Shown here: positions 22,707 through 33,354 of the stretch, piece by piece | Layout of the letters: each line of letters begins with the position of its first letter | Position numbering within the stretch: position 1 is the first letter of the stretch | From: Schistocerca nitens | Lineage: Eukaryota; Arthropoda; Insecta; Orthoptera; Acrididae | Assembly: GCF_023898315.1 (NCBI RefSeq) | Contig: NC_064619.1 | Span: 300,118,150 to 300,182,149, forward strand | Direction of reading: 5' to 3' | DNA: 64,000 nucleotides | Program-made: the position numbers and the translations under genes | The notes under the pieces: model-generated | What the model was told of the DNA's origin: nothing | Database searches by the model: none | The model's input: only the letters and a program-made list of their open reading frames with translations

Positions 22707-23259
22707 TCAGTGCAACTAATGTTGACAGTTTGGCTGGAGGAGCATAGCAGTGTTTAAATAATAAACATGAAATAATAACATTGCACTGCTTCGTGTCACG
22801 CTCAGTATGTGATTATCGGCTATCTATGTGGTACTCCAGCACGACAGAGGCACCGCCTGCAGGCGCGTTCCCACGCTCTGTAACGTTTGCCGCACAACGC
22901 AGAGCAAGGTGCTCTCTCCCAACCTGGCTGCCGCTGTGAATGTTCTTGTCCGACTGATAGCAAGCAGAAATAAAATAAAAGTGGAATGAGGGCGAAAAAT
23001 GTGGCAGAAACGGCACAACATGTCTGTCTGTTTACGCTCACAGTGGTTAGGAGCTTGGCATACCAAGTTTTTATCAACGTCTGGTGGTTCTCTTTGAAAT
23101 TCAAGTCGGAAATTTCTTTGACCACTTAGTGATCTCATTTCCGCATACCTCACCAACTTTTACGCTCTCTCATTTTCAGTAATCATTTTGTACCTGAAAC
23201 AAAAAAGCAGTATTTTAGGAAAAAAAACGTACACAGAACATAAAAAAAGAAGATTAGAG
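22707..23259. other. No gene recognised
   Basis: Overlapping short frames on the minus strand around 22813-23156 have no recognisable motif. Confidence 0.4.
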
Positions 23260-23490
23260 TTTAAAGTCCCGTGGACACGATGTCATTAGAGACCGGGCAC
23301 TAGTTCGGACTGTGTTCGAGGATGCGGAAGAAAATCTGCCATGCCCTGTCAAAGAAACCATTCCACCATTTAATTTGTGAAAATCAGGGAAACCCTAAAC
23401 CTGGACGGTATATCGGGGATTTGAAACGTCGTCCTCTCGAATGCGAATCCAGTCTGCCAACCACCACCGTATCACCTCGCTCGGTAAAAC
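23260..23490 (-). mobile_element. SINE C (tRNA-derived), decayed
   Basis: On the minus strand a tRNA-like head (accgagcgaggtgatacggt as box A; cgtttcaaatccccgat as box B, about 23418-23487) is followed by a body with aggtttagggtttccctgat and gccctgtcaaagaaaccatt in reverse. The order matches a tRNA-related insect SINE that I remember. No TSD was found. Confidence 0.6.
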
Positions 23491-24334
23491 GTTTTGCGTT
23501 CCAAGTGATATGCCTTACAGGTTTTTTAATTCCGTTTGTAAATCAGAGTAGTTCGTGTGGACAAACTGTATTTCTAATGCTGTCGTAAGACCACTGACAT
23601 ATCTCAGAATTTGATTGCTCCTTAAATACAACTGGTCGGTATCAAGAGAGACGGAGGTTATATGTAGCAGACTAGTTGTGTAACGTGGCTTGCAGGTGAT
23701 TGGTTACCCGGTATGAATGAGCATCAAGCTTTTGGGAACCGCATTTGCCTGCTGTTAGTTGAGGAGAAACGACGCTAGCTGTGCGTGCACTCTTTTCTTA
23801 GTCGGTTGAGCCCGTGTCTCGTAAGGCCACTGCCTTGCCATCGTACGCGGGCCGCCAGGAGCCCATAGCGGTATTCTTACTGATGTCTTCAGGCTGCTTC
23901 AGCATTTCAGTTCCCTGTTATTCTGAGAGAGAGAGCCTCCACAGCTTTCTTGGAAGTATTCACGCTTGTTCGAACTTAATACCGTGCCCACAGTGTCTGT
24001 ACGACAGGCCGCGTGTGATCCCAGGCAGCGCCTCGCCAGACACAGCCGCTACCAGCTACACAAGCAGGACACGCACAACTGGCATCGTTTCTCCGCAACT
24101 AACAGCAAGGAAACGCGGCTCCTAGAAGCTTGTCCCTGATTCGTGGCAGGCTACCGATTATCAGCAAATGTGTGTATCCACAAATAGTCTACCAGTTACC
24201 GCCCCCTGCCTCCTAACATCGTCCAATAGCAGTTCTAAGAAATGTCACGTCGGTGGTCTTACAACCTTTTCTTTTCTGGGGAACGCAGACGGGCAGGGGG
24301 GTTTCAGTCCTCTCCTGGGCCAGCCTCTTCTCAG
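23491..24334. other. No feature recognised
   Basis: Mixed composition with short frames only. Confidence 0.4.
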
Positions 24335-25041
24335 AATAGCACATTCAACCCAAAGTCCTCAATTATGTGTTGGATTTACTCCAGTCTCTGTTGTTCCCCA
24401 GAGCTTTTACCCTCGACAACTCTCTCTAGTGCCATGGAAGTAATTCCTTGATGCCTTAGCACTTGTCCTGTCATCCGGTCCCTTCCTCTTGTACCTGTTT
24501 TCCAGATATTTCTTTCCTTGACAATTTTGCGGAGAATCTCCACATGCTTTATCTAATCGCCGCACTTAATTTTCAACATTCTTATATAGCACCGCATCTC
24601 AAATGCTTCCATTCCTATCTGATTCACTTTCCCCACTTACCATGAGCCACTTCCTACAATGCTGTTTTCCAGACAAACTACACGTTTTCAGAAATATCTT
24701 TCTCTAATTAGGGCCAATGTTCGATATTAGTAGAGTTCTTTTGGATAGAAATGCCCTCTTCAGCTGTACTAGTCAGCGTTTTTGTCCTCCTTGCTTTGTC
24801 CGTCTTACGCTATTTTGTTTCCAAGATAGCAGAATTCCCTCACTGCCTGTGCTTCATGGTCACCAATTTCGGTGTTAAGATTACAAGTTATCTCATTTCA
24901 GCTGCTCTTTATTACTTCCGTCTTACTTCGGTTTACGCTCAATTCATATTGTATACTCATTCGATTACTCATTCCATTCTAAACATCCTAAAATGACTCC
25001 GCTCCATAAGCACCGCTGTGGCACTGGTACAGCAACCTAAT

Positions 25042-25777
25042 GATACAGAAAAAAACAGTCTTTGTTGCACAAGATAGTTTTATTTAATCTTCACATGTGA
25101 CGCGTTTCGCCTGTTCTAGGCACCATCAGACAACCGAATAAAAACTCTTTCTAATACTGACCGTGGCGTCGAACATAATTAACAGTGCCATAGAGCCGGG
25201 AATTGACTGCCAGACAGCCACAGTCGATGCTACGTTACATCACCGATAAAATCTTCCTACTCGTGTCCGAGGCGTCAAACGTGATTAAAAGTGTCAAAGA
25301 GCTGCGAGGAAACAGCAAGATAGCCACTGTCAATGCTTCTTTATATTATACTTGAAAATCGATCCATGAACACAAATGTGGTCTGTTTACAACACTCTGA
25401 GTACGTACTCGCTGTCATGTCACCATGACAGCGCGTACTCAAATGAGGTATGTTTAAACGCGTACTCATAGTCTTGTAAACAGACAATATCTTGTCTATA
25501 TGGCTGTTTCTTCTCTGTTCTTTGGCACTTTTAATCACGTTTGACGCCTCGGAGACGAGTAGGAAGAATTTTATCGGTGATATAATGTGGCATCGACTGT
25601 CGCTGTATGGCAGTTAATACCCGCCTCTATGGCACTTTCAGTTATGTTCCATGCCACGGTCACGACTTGCAAGAGTTTTTATTCGATTGTCTGATGATGC
25701 CTAGAGCAGGTGAAACGTGTGAAATGTGAAGGTTAAATAAACCCTTCTTGTGCAACCAAGACTGTTTTTTCTGTATC
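25042..25777. mobile_element. Foldback element with long inverted arms
   Basis: A near-palindrome. The left end gatacagaaaaaaacagtct mirrors the right end. Arms of about 270 bp (25042-25326 and 25492-25777) pair with roughly 85% identity by eye. An inner core around 25380-25490 is also palindromic, centred on gctgtcatgtcaccatgaca. No coding capacity. It sits within an older LINE. Confidence 0.85.
25096..25132 (-). ncRNA. Hammerhead-ribozyme-like core, left arm
   Basis: On the minus strand: tgt, CTGATGG, one extra t, gcct-agaac-aggc (4-bp stem II), GAAA, cgcg, TC, aca. This has the order stem I, CUGANGA, stem II, GAAA, a very short stem III, UH, stem I. The last base of the CUGANGA box is G instead of A, and one base separates the box from stem II, so activity is doubtful. 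A second copy of the core sits in the right arm on + at 25688-25725. Confidence 0.35.
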
Positions 25778-25985
25778 TAAAACTCTAAAACTCCTGTAAT
25801 TCTCGAACATTTCACTGGGGACAGGCATGTCGTCACCGAATCTTATCATTGATATCCTTTCACCTCGAATTTTAATAGCTCTTCTGACCCCCTCTTTTAT
25901 TTCCGTCATTGCTTCTTCGATGTACGTATTGAACAGTATGTGAGAAATACTACATACATGTCTTACAAAATTTTCAAAATAACCA

Positions 25986-26188
25986 CTTCGTTGCTCGCCT
26001 TCCGATGGCACTATAGCACTAATTGCCCTGCTAGTCAGTCTATGTCCTGAGGAATAACACTACAGAAGGGTTGAAACGTCGATTATTTTAGAGTTTAAGC
26101 AGTTTAGATACCGTATTGTATAATATGACGTGGTAGTTCACCTAGGAGGATTTGAAGGTGATTGACACAGGCCGTGGAATCCTAGATA
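25986..26188. other. Unclassified, with a CTGAGGA...GAAACG motif
   Basis: Between two mobile elements. The stretch 26041-26082 (cctgaggaataacac ... ggttgaaacgtcg) resembles the ribozyme-like cores described here, but has no room for a stem III. Confidence 0.3.
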
Positions 26189-27195
26189 CATCATTTGATC
26201 AAAAGTATTTGGACGCCCATTAGTGGACACTAGTATGGAGTGTGTCCACAATACACCATTTGGACAGCTTTAGCTCTGTTGGGGGCCCTTTCAAATAGGT
26301 GTCTGAATGTCTGTGGAGGAATCGCAGCCCATTCGTCCTCAGGAGCCGAAACTCGAAAAGACGCTGGATTCTGGAGGGAAGTCGACGTTATAACTACGGT
26401 ATTCTATTACATTCCGGTCGAGACTCTGGAGAGGCCAATGCATTTCAGAAATGGTTTTCTGCAAGAACCATCGCCCTGCAGGTAATGCTTCACGACAGAG
26501 TGCAGTGTCACGCTGATGTAAACAATGATTGCCGCGAAATTGTTCCTCTACAGTATGCGGTGCATAATGCTGTAAAACTAACTCGCGTACCACAGCCTTT
26601 AGCGTTTTCTTAAACGCAATAAGGGGATCACACCATAAACACGAAAAGCACCCCCATACTGTAATACTACCTCCTCTGCATTTCATTGTTGGCGCTAAAC
26701 ATCATTGCAGGTAATGTTTCCCAGGCATTCGCCAAACTCAAACATTTCCATCGGTATAGCGTGAGTCATTACTCGTTTCCAGTCATTCATGTCCAGTGTC
26801 GTCGCTCTTTACGCCACCTCACGCATAGCTTAGCATTAACTTCAGAAAGGTGTGGCTTATGTGGAGCTGCTCGATCATTTTACCACATTCTCTTTCAATC
26901 CCTGCGCACGGTCATTGTGGTAGTCAAATTGCTATTAACACTAAGGAATTAACGAGTGGTGTCTTACGCTGATCTCAAGTGACTTTTTTAGAACCACTCT
27001 CCTCAATGCTCGACGGCCCTTTCCGTCAGTATACGAGGTATGACTGGTCTTCCTTTAGCTGTGGTTGTTGGGCAGCTTAAGAAGGATTGAAATGTCCCTG
27101 ATGGATCTGTTCCTCAGGTGTCATCCAGTGACTAGACTACATTCGAAGTCACACAGCTGCCCTGACCCGACCGATCTTGCTGTTACAGCTCCCCG
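26189..27195 (-). mobile_element. Tc1-like transposon, right end truncated
   Basis: The left end catcatttgatcaaaagtat, next to TA, is the same terminal-repeat type as at 3973. The minus strand keeps GGSITVWGCFSCLWCDPLIAF (about 26620-26680) from the catalytic region. The N-terminal part extends to about 27150 with stops. The right terminal repeat is missing. Confidence 0.75.
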
Positions 27196-27198
27196 TCT

Positions 27199-27596
27199 CC
27201 TTTTATACTTAAAACACACAGGAATTAAAGATATTTGCTGCCTGTGGGCATCGATTTATATCAATGGAGCAAGCTGAAAATTTGTATCGGACCGGGATTC
27301 GAACCCAGGTATTCTGCTTACTAGGCAGATGCTCTGACCACTACACTATCCGCACGAACTACTACCAAAGCACGCCTCTTGTCAGACCCAAATTGTCAGC
27401 TTATACCGCACACTACTGATTTAGTGCTCTCGTCATTAGCCTCATTACTCGCGGCATCTCCTGATACCTGTGAAAGTTCCATCTCGGTGTACATCTGCTC
27501 TGAAGGGGTCACTGGTCGTTATCGTCTTATCTGCAATTGTGGTGTCTGCTCTGTAGATACATCCGAAAGAACAGATACCATAGTCAGGGTTTTTCA
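27199..27596 (-). mobile_element. SINE D (tRNA-Thr-like head)
   Basis: The minus strand 27355-27286 folds like a tRNA: gtgcggatagtgtagtggtc (box A), an anticodon loop ctagtaa in ctgcctagtaagcag that would read AGT (Thr), and gggttcgaatcccggtc (box B). Related sequence on both sides suggests a longer element, and cgaaagaacagataccat near 27568 recurs in the element at 29030-30090. Boundaries are approximate. Confidence 0.6.
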
Positions 27597-27754
27597 GTAA
27601 GAGCGTGCAAAAATTTTTCAGGACGTACAAATACCCCACTGAACCACTTGAGATAGGGAACCTGTGGTCGGAGAAGCGAACTTAAGGAGGTATGAAAGTA
27701 AAATTGTGTACAGCTTTGTCTAGCATTACTGTTTACCAGCTTATTTGCAACTAA

Positions 27755-27957
27755 CAAAAAAAGGTTCGAATGGCTCTAAGCACTATGGGACTTAACATCT
27801 GAGGTCATCTGTCCCCTAGACTTAGAACTACTTAAACCTAACTAACCTAAGGACATAACACACATCCATGCGCGAGGCAGGATTCTAACCTGCGAACGTA
27901 GCACCAGAGCGGTTCCGGACTGTAGCGCCTAGAATCGCTCGGCCACAGCGGCCGGAG
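27755..27957 (-). mobile_element. SINE A
   Basis: Minus copy with an A-rich 3' tail (27755-27762). Flanked by the 9-bp repeat tgcaactaa (27746-27754 and 27958-27966). Box B carries a change (ggattctaacctgcg), so it is probably inactive. Confidence 0.92.
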
Positions 27958-28294
27958 TGCAACTAAGATGCATACAAGTTTACATCTACTGCGCTGTTTA
28001 TTTACGTGTACATTCTTTATTTCCTTCAAGGAAACAAGACATGACGCAGGTTTTGTTTACGTTACTTGTCCGAAAGGTGGCTCTGTTGTATCGCATTTAT
28101 ATTGTCCCGTAACAGAACGTACTATGAATCGACGACAGACCCGTTCATTACTCACTGCTACTCAGAGACGTACAGTACAATACGATGGAACACTATCGGT
28201 ACAATATTTCGCGGTCGCTGGATTGGAAATGGAGTTCTGTTCCATGACCTACGAGATTACCTTATATGTATCCCCTTGATTATTGCATATGCAG

Positions 28295-28509
28295 TCCGCA
28301 TCTCGTGGTCGTGCGGTAGCGTTCTCGCTTCCCGCGCTCGGGTTCCCGGGTTCGATTCCCGGCGGGGTCAGGGATTTTCTCTACCTCGTGATGACTGGGT
28401 GTTGTGTGATGCCCTTAGGTTAGTTAAGTTTAAGTAGTTCTAAGTTCTAGGGGACTGATGACCATGGATGTTATGTCCCATAGTGCTCAGAGCCTTTTGA
28501 ACCATTCCG
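28295..28509 (+). mobile_element. SINE B
   Basis: Plus copy: ctcgtggtcgtgcggtagcg (box A), gggttcgattcccggcggg (box B), the gattttctctacctcgtgat body and the shared SINE A-type tail. Flanked by tatgcag (28288-28294 and 28510-28516). Confidence 0.9.
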
Positions 28510-29370
28510 TATGCAGACATCTAAAGTTACTTGTGTATGAGACCCCAGTGGACACGGAGATGGTATTAGCTGCCAGAACAGTAGCTCCCTCTGATGTGAT
28601 TCGAAACGCACCAGGGGTATTTGTCAGGGTGCGTCAGAACCTTGTTCGCCGATGTCATGCTTAAATTGAGGATGATGTCCGCCAGTTTCAGCTCATTTTG
28701 TGATACAGTACAAATGGTACGTTTATTTTGTCAGTGATGGTATTTCCAGTTAACTAATGTAAGTAAAAAGTACACAGTAATGTGATTTTACTCCTATTAT
28801 CTCCTTCAGCTGGCTTCTCCGATCCCAGGTTCCCTGCCTCAAATTGTTCAGTAGAGCATCCTCTAAGTTCTGTTAAATTTTTGCACGCTCTTACGTAAAC
28901 GCCTTGTAAGTACTTTTATACTGGCTGCTCCACGTCTCGTGCCATCTCTTGGCCACTTCCGCATTACATATGGATGTCAGGATAATGTTCATACGATAGG
29001 TTATTTAAAAACCAAATGATGACATTACAATGAAATGAACACCCTTAGCGTATGTCAACGGGGACAGATGAAAATATGTGTTCCGACCGGGACTCGAACC
29101 TGGGATCTCCTGCTTACATGGCAGACGCTCTATCCATCGGAGACACCGAGGACACAGAGGATAGCGCGACTGCATGGATTTATCTCTGGCACGCCTCCCG
29201 CGAAACCCACATTCTCAACATATTGTCCCTCACTACATTCGTAGTGCCCCCGCCCATTATACTCATTACTCGCAGCGCGTTGCCGATTCCCGTAAGAGTT
29301 TGGGCACCGTTTGTGCATTCGCACAGAAGAAGAAGATGGTCAAGTGGCCGGTGAACCTTAACTGTATATA

Positions 29371-30032
29371 CGAGGGGCGTTCAGAAAGTAAGCTCCGATC
29401 GGTCGCGAAATGGAAACGACTATGAAAATCCGATAAAGCTTTGCACAGATGTGTTGGGTAGTGTCTCTAGTATAACCCCAGTTAGCATCACGTCGCTCTT
29501 CTCATTTCTGAGCTCGCAGTGAGTGCTTAAAGATGTCTAGAAAATAGTGTCTGCCGCCAAGTACGAGGGCCTGGTGAGAAATTTCGCCTGAAGCTATGCA
29601 GCTAACATTACATAACTGTCGTGCTGTTCCTTCTTCAAGACAATTCTCAGCCGCATTCTGCAGGGGCAATGAAGATGCTCCTGCATCGTTTTCAAATGGA
29701 AATGTGAGATTACCCACAATACAGTCCGCAATTGTCTCCCCCTGAGTTTCATCTCTGGTCACATGAACCGCTGTCTTTGAAGACAAAATTTTGACACAGA
29801 CAACGAGGTGTAGGCCAGCGTGGAGAATTGGCGGAAAGCACTGGCGGCTGCCTTCTATGATGAGGCTATTGAAAAGTTGGTACAACGCTATGACAAAAGT
29901 CTAAGTCAGAACGGCGACTACATAGAGAAGTAGCTGAAAAGTGTAGCTAATTGTTACAAGTAAAACATTTCTGATGTTCACTGTGGTTTCAATTTGGCAA
30001 TCAATCGGAGCTTACTTTCTGAACAGGCCTCG
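29371..30032 (+). mobile_element. Internally deleted mariner element
   Basis: Terminal repeats cgaggggcgttcagaaagta and tactttctgaacaggcctcg are bounded by TA. The C-terminal transposase reads AFYDEAIEKLVQRYDKSLSQ and ends NGDYIEK at about 29932. N-terminal coding near 29533 is eroded and the catalytic centre is gone. 662 bp against about 1.3 kb when intact. Confidence 0.85.
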
Positions 30033-30037
30033 TATAT

Positions 30038-30075
30038 TAAGATGGTATCTGCCCGAAAGAACAGATACCATCTTA
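30038..30075. repeat. Perfect 14-bp-stem hairpin
   Basis: taagatggtatctg (30038-30051) and cagataccatctta (30062-30075) are exact reverse complements around a 10-base loop. It belongs to the split SINE E-like element. A terminator role cannot be shown. Confidence 0.85.
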
Positions 30076-30119
30076 GTATATAAATGATGACATCTTTACC
30101 GAAACAGAGACGAGGAGCC

Positions 30120-30540
30120 TCCGATGTTGTTTGGTGTGCGTCAGTCCGGCAGCGGCCTGTGGTACAGTGTGCGGGGTACCTGGAGGTGGAGGCTGTGTTT
30201 ATGGGGATCGCTTACGCGCCTCGGCCGCGGAGCGTGGGTATCGCGGCGCTGCGACACGTGCCGGGCACGCGTGGCGGCCGCGTGGCCCCTGAAATTCGAT
30301 TTGTCCGGCGCTGAGCACAACAGCGGCGCCGCCCGCAGACACTCGATACTCACTTGTGGCGGCGGCGGCGGCCGTGCACAAAGCGAGCCGCCCTCGCGCT
30401 CTCTGCGGCTCTCCCTGCCCCGCAGTTTTCCCATTGTCGCTGTTTATTTCCCAGTGCGTTTACTGCGCCGCCTAATGCTCCCACTTCTTCAATTACTCGC
30501 GCGAATTCTTCCTTTCAGACGGGACAGCCTCATCTGAAGC
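30120..30540. other. GC- and CpG-rich patch
   Basis: Contrasts sharply with the AT-rich surroundings; many CpG sites and a GGC repeat at 30357-30372. Frames of 137 and 97 residues overlap on both strands because GC-rich DNA has few stop codons; none looks like a protein. Could be a promoter or first exon of a host gene, or part of an LTR. Confidence 0.4.
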
Positions 30541-30800
30541 TCAATGAGAATAAACGACAACACTGCACCGTGGAACCTTTTCTCCTGCGTGGTTCGATAT
30601 TGCTCGATCGGAAAATATGGAATATCCGAATGTTAATCCATTCAACAGCAAGGCACAAGTTCAGTATACTTACATACACAAAAGGATATGCAAGCTAAAA
30701 TTATCTGAGATAAAGAGTGTTGCAGTCACCATTAGCAGCGTTAAGACAAAACATTTTCACGGCTTGGGACGTCACAATAAAATGTTCCGCCCTCGAATTG

Positions 30801-30927
30801 GTTCAAATGGCTCTGAGCACTATGGGACTCAACAGCTGTGGTCATAAGTCCCCTAGAACTTAGAACTACTTAAACCTAACTAACCTAAGGACATCACACA
30901 CATCCATGCCCGAGGCAGGATTCGAAC
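30801..30927 (-). mobile_element. SINE A, 5'-truncated
   Basis: Minus copy stopping inside box B (ggattcgaa), flanked by a 14-bp repeat ccgccctcgaattg (30787-30800 and 30928-30941). Truncation at insertion by incomplete reverse transcription. Confidence 0.92.
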
Positions 30928-31684
30928 CCGCCCTCGAATTGATTTCACATTTAAACACAACTTTTTTTTTTCTTTTACTAACCCAAACACATTGAAAGTT
31001 ACTTGCACTAAGATTCGAACCACCACCCACAACAAAAGCGAGGCATCATAAAATCGTTGGTGGGCAGAGCAGGGAACATCTGCGAGGCAGAGCTGCTTGA
31101 CGCAGAATTAAGAAATCTCACCAATGAATGGCTCAAGAATGATTATTTGTCCTCTGAGGTAAAAAGAGCGTTAAGACCATCACAAAGATGTCAAAGCGGT
31201 GTTCAAGCGCCTGTGAAACTGAAAGTTTTCCTGCCTTTCATTAAGGACGTTACTAACTGCAGAAGAAAAATCTTGAAACAACAAACCCACCCGGAAGCTA
31301 CAAGATCATCTAAAATTTGTCAAGCAAGGCAGCCAATCGCTTGAAAAAGCAGGAATTAATAGGATTCCGTGTAGTTGTGGGGAGGTTTAAGTGGATACTG
31401 CAGAAAGAATGATCAAAAAAGAAAATACTAGAAGAGCACAAGTGCAATTGCAGAAGTAGGCAGACAAACAGATCAGCTGTTGCAGAATATGCTTGGCAGC
31501 CAGGAGACCACTACATTCATTTTGAGACGAGTAAAGTACTGACAGCAAGTTGGTACCATGATAGGCTATACAGAGAGGCCATAGAGATTATAAAACACGC
31601 TATGAATTTAGGAACGAGAAGGACGTGAAATTGAATGGCATCTGGACTCCAGTGCTGAAGGAGATATGTACCAGTCTTCCATTA

Positions 31685-31875
31685 GGCCGAGCGGTTCTAG
31701 ACGCAACAGTCTTGAACTGCGCGACCGCTACGGTCGCAGGTTCGAATCCTGCCTTGGGCATTGATGTGTGTATTGTCCTTAGGTTAGTTAGGTTTAAGTA
31801 GTTCTACGTTCTAGGGGACTGATGACCGCAGAAGTTAAGTCCCATAGTGCTCAGAGCCATTTGAACCATTTTTTG
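31685..31875 (+). mobile_element. SINE A in the Penelope-like element
   Basis: Starts ggccgagcggttctagacgc. Box B ggttcgaatcctgcc, tail and T-rich end present. Flanked by the 12-bp repeat agtcttccatta (31673-31684 and 31876-31887). The first few bases of the usual head are missing. Confidence 0.92.
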
Positions 31876-31930
31876 AGTCTTCCATTATAAGGTCATAGCA
31901 AAAGCAAACCGTGGCAGTCGACAGCAGCCA

Positions 31931-32131
31931 GCCGGCCTTGTAGCCGAGCGGTTCTAGGCGCTTTAGTCTGGAACGGTGCGACCGCCACGGTCGCAGGTTC
32001 GAATCCTGCCTCGGGCATGGATGTGTGTGATGTCCTTAGGCTAGTTAGGTTTAAGTGGTTCTAAGTTCTACGGGACTGATGACCTCAGATGTTAAGTCCC
32101 ATGGTGCTCAGAGCCATTTGATCCATTTTTT
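31931..32131 (+). mobile_element. SINE A in the Penelope-like element
   Basis: Full-length copy from gccggccttgtagccgagcg to a T-rich end. Flanks share an imperfect 11-bp repeat, gacagcagcca and gacatcagcca. Confidence 0.9.
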
Positions 32132-32340
32132 GACATCAGCCAATAGCGATCGGGTATTCAAAACATGTGACGTCGCGCCACTGCGTGGAAGCACGCAGAA
32201 ACGGGATTTTGCTTGAGTCAGTAGCGAGCCAGAGTATGAACTGGGCTCTCATAGAAGCTACGATCCCCCTTGAAAATGTCCTCTGGAGTAGGGAGGGAAA
32301 CATTGGGTTTAAACGTAAAATCAATTCAACCATGAGACAA

Positions 32341-32699
32341 TAGCCCAGAACATTTGTTAACTGTGAGAAAGTACAGTGTCAGACATGAAACCTGGCCGCT
32401 GGCTGGCTGCCACTAAGTCCGAGTTGTCTACTTATGGCCCCAAGAAAACTGGCCACTCAACAGAATTCTAAGTCGAGCCAGCTGCAAGATCCAACGAAAC
32501 GGTATGATACAGAAGTGTCTGGAGGAAGTGTTGTCTTCTGCTCGAGCTATACAATGCTGTATCAACTAGTAATCTAGTCTCCGGTATGGCAACTTAGTGT
32601 GTTCGGTCAGAAGACAAGCTACCCACTGCAGTAACAAAACTGAGCAAATATTTTTTGTTTAGTTGGGCCCGCAGCATGAGACATGTCGTAATATGACAC
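32341..32699. other. No feature recognised
   Basis: No coding or repeat signal identified. Confidence 0.45.
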
Positions 32700-32774
32700 T
32701 TCAGATTGAATTTGCCAAGTTACCTGCTAATAGTTTCATTACATTTAGTACAATAGGCCTATTTCCGCAGTATA

Positions 32775-32959
32775 TGGCTCTAAGCACTATGGGACTTAAC
32801 ATCTGAGGTCATCAGTCCCCTAGACTTAGAACTACTTAAACCTAACTAACCTAAGGACATCACACACAGCCATGCCTGAGGCAGGATTCGAACCTGCGAC
32901 CGTGCAGCCGCGTGGTTCCGGACTGAAGAGCCTAGAACCGATCGGTCACAGCGGACGGC
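32775..32959 (-). mobile_element. SINE A in left foldback arm
   Basis: Minus copy lacking the last bases of the 3' end (starts tggctctaagcac). Box B ggattcgaacctgcg. No clear TSD, but the mirror position in the right arm lacks this sequence. Confidence 0.88.
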
Positions 32960-33354
32960 TTTGCCAAGTACACCTACGAGTATTACAGTGGTACATTTCA
33001 TTTACTTTTGCTGTATTTGTATATGGAGTTAATTGAACATGTATACTTACGTCTAGCTGGTTGAGACGTGCAGATTGTATCACTGATGAATCCTTTTGTC
33101 AACTGTGGATGTTTGTGATGGTAAAATAAAGTCACATAGTAATTTGACAGCTAGTCGACAGTTATCAATGATGCTGTATGTTTACATTGTTGTTATAGTT
33201 AGTCAGCGGTATTGTCTGAGTTACAGATAAATAAATAAAAAAGTAAATAAACAACTAAGGATTACAAAAGCATCTAAATTACCTGTAACTCTAACAATAT
33301 CGCTGACTAGCTGCTTTTTAAACACACAGCATCATTGATAACTTTCAAATTACT

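Larger units (their letters stand above)
24335..25985 (-). mobile_element. RTE-type LINE fragment, split by a foldback element
   Basis: Minus-strand reverse transcriptase remains. At 25780-25985 the frame reads ISHILFNTYIEEAMTEIKEG and ISMIRFGDDMPVPSEMFENY, where the catalytic FADD box has become FGDD. The C-terminal part continues at 24335-25041 with many stops; it aligns at DNA level with the 3' portion of RTE-type LINEs. Positions 25042-25777 are a foreign insertion. Confidence 0.75.
27597..28894 (+). mobile_element. Tc1/mariner-type transposon with long inverted ends, carrying two SINEs
   Basis: A perfect 20-bp inverted repeat (gtaagagcgtgcaaaaattt at 27597, its complement ending at 28894) continues inward with lower identity for about 110 bp. 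A transposase C-terminus is recognisable on + at 28500-28664: KLLVYETPVDTEMVLAART and GVFVRVRQNLVRRCHA, as in a DUF4817-associated family. The catalytic part is eroded. Two SINEs are inserted. Confidence 0.7.
29030..30090 (-). mobile_element. SINE E-like tRNA-derived element, split by a mariner
   Basis: A tRNA-like head on the minus strand (about 29155-29079): gatggatagagcgtctgcca and aggttcgagtcccggtcgga, with anticodon loop catgtaa (TGT, Thr-like). Downstream sequence continues to 29370 and resumes after the mariner with a hairpin at 30038-30075. The hairpin-associated block is shared with SINE D. Outer boundaries are approximate. Confidence 0.55.
31057..32340 (+). mobile_element. Penelope-like element 3' part, interrupted by two SINEs
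   Basis: Penelope-like elements encode a reverse transcriptase followed by a GIY-YIG endonuclease. Here, after VKLKVFLPFIKDVTN near 31210, degenerate frames give NRIPCSCGEV, AVAEYAWQPGDHYIHFE and NEKDVKLNGIWTPVL (to about 31670), the pattern of the GIY-YIG domain and C-terminus. The following non-coding part, with a decayed ribozyme-like motif at 32269-32312, probably belongs to the element's terminal repeat. The assignment rests on degenerate translation. Confidence 0.6.

Noticed and set aside
26041-26082. Hammerhead core from CTGAGGA and GAAACG
   Set aside because: No space for a stem III before a cleavage triplet and stem II is poor.
30124-30537. 137-residue frame in the GC-rich patch
   Set aside because: Arg/Leu-rich, overlaps another frame on the opposite strand, explained by composition.
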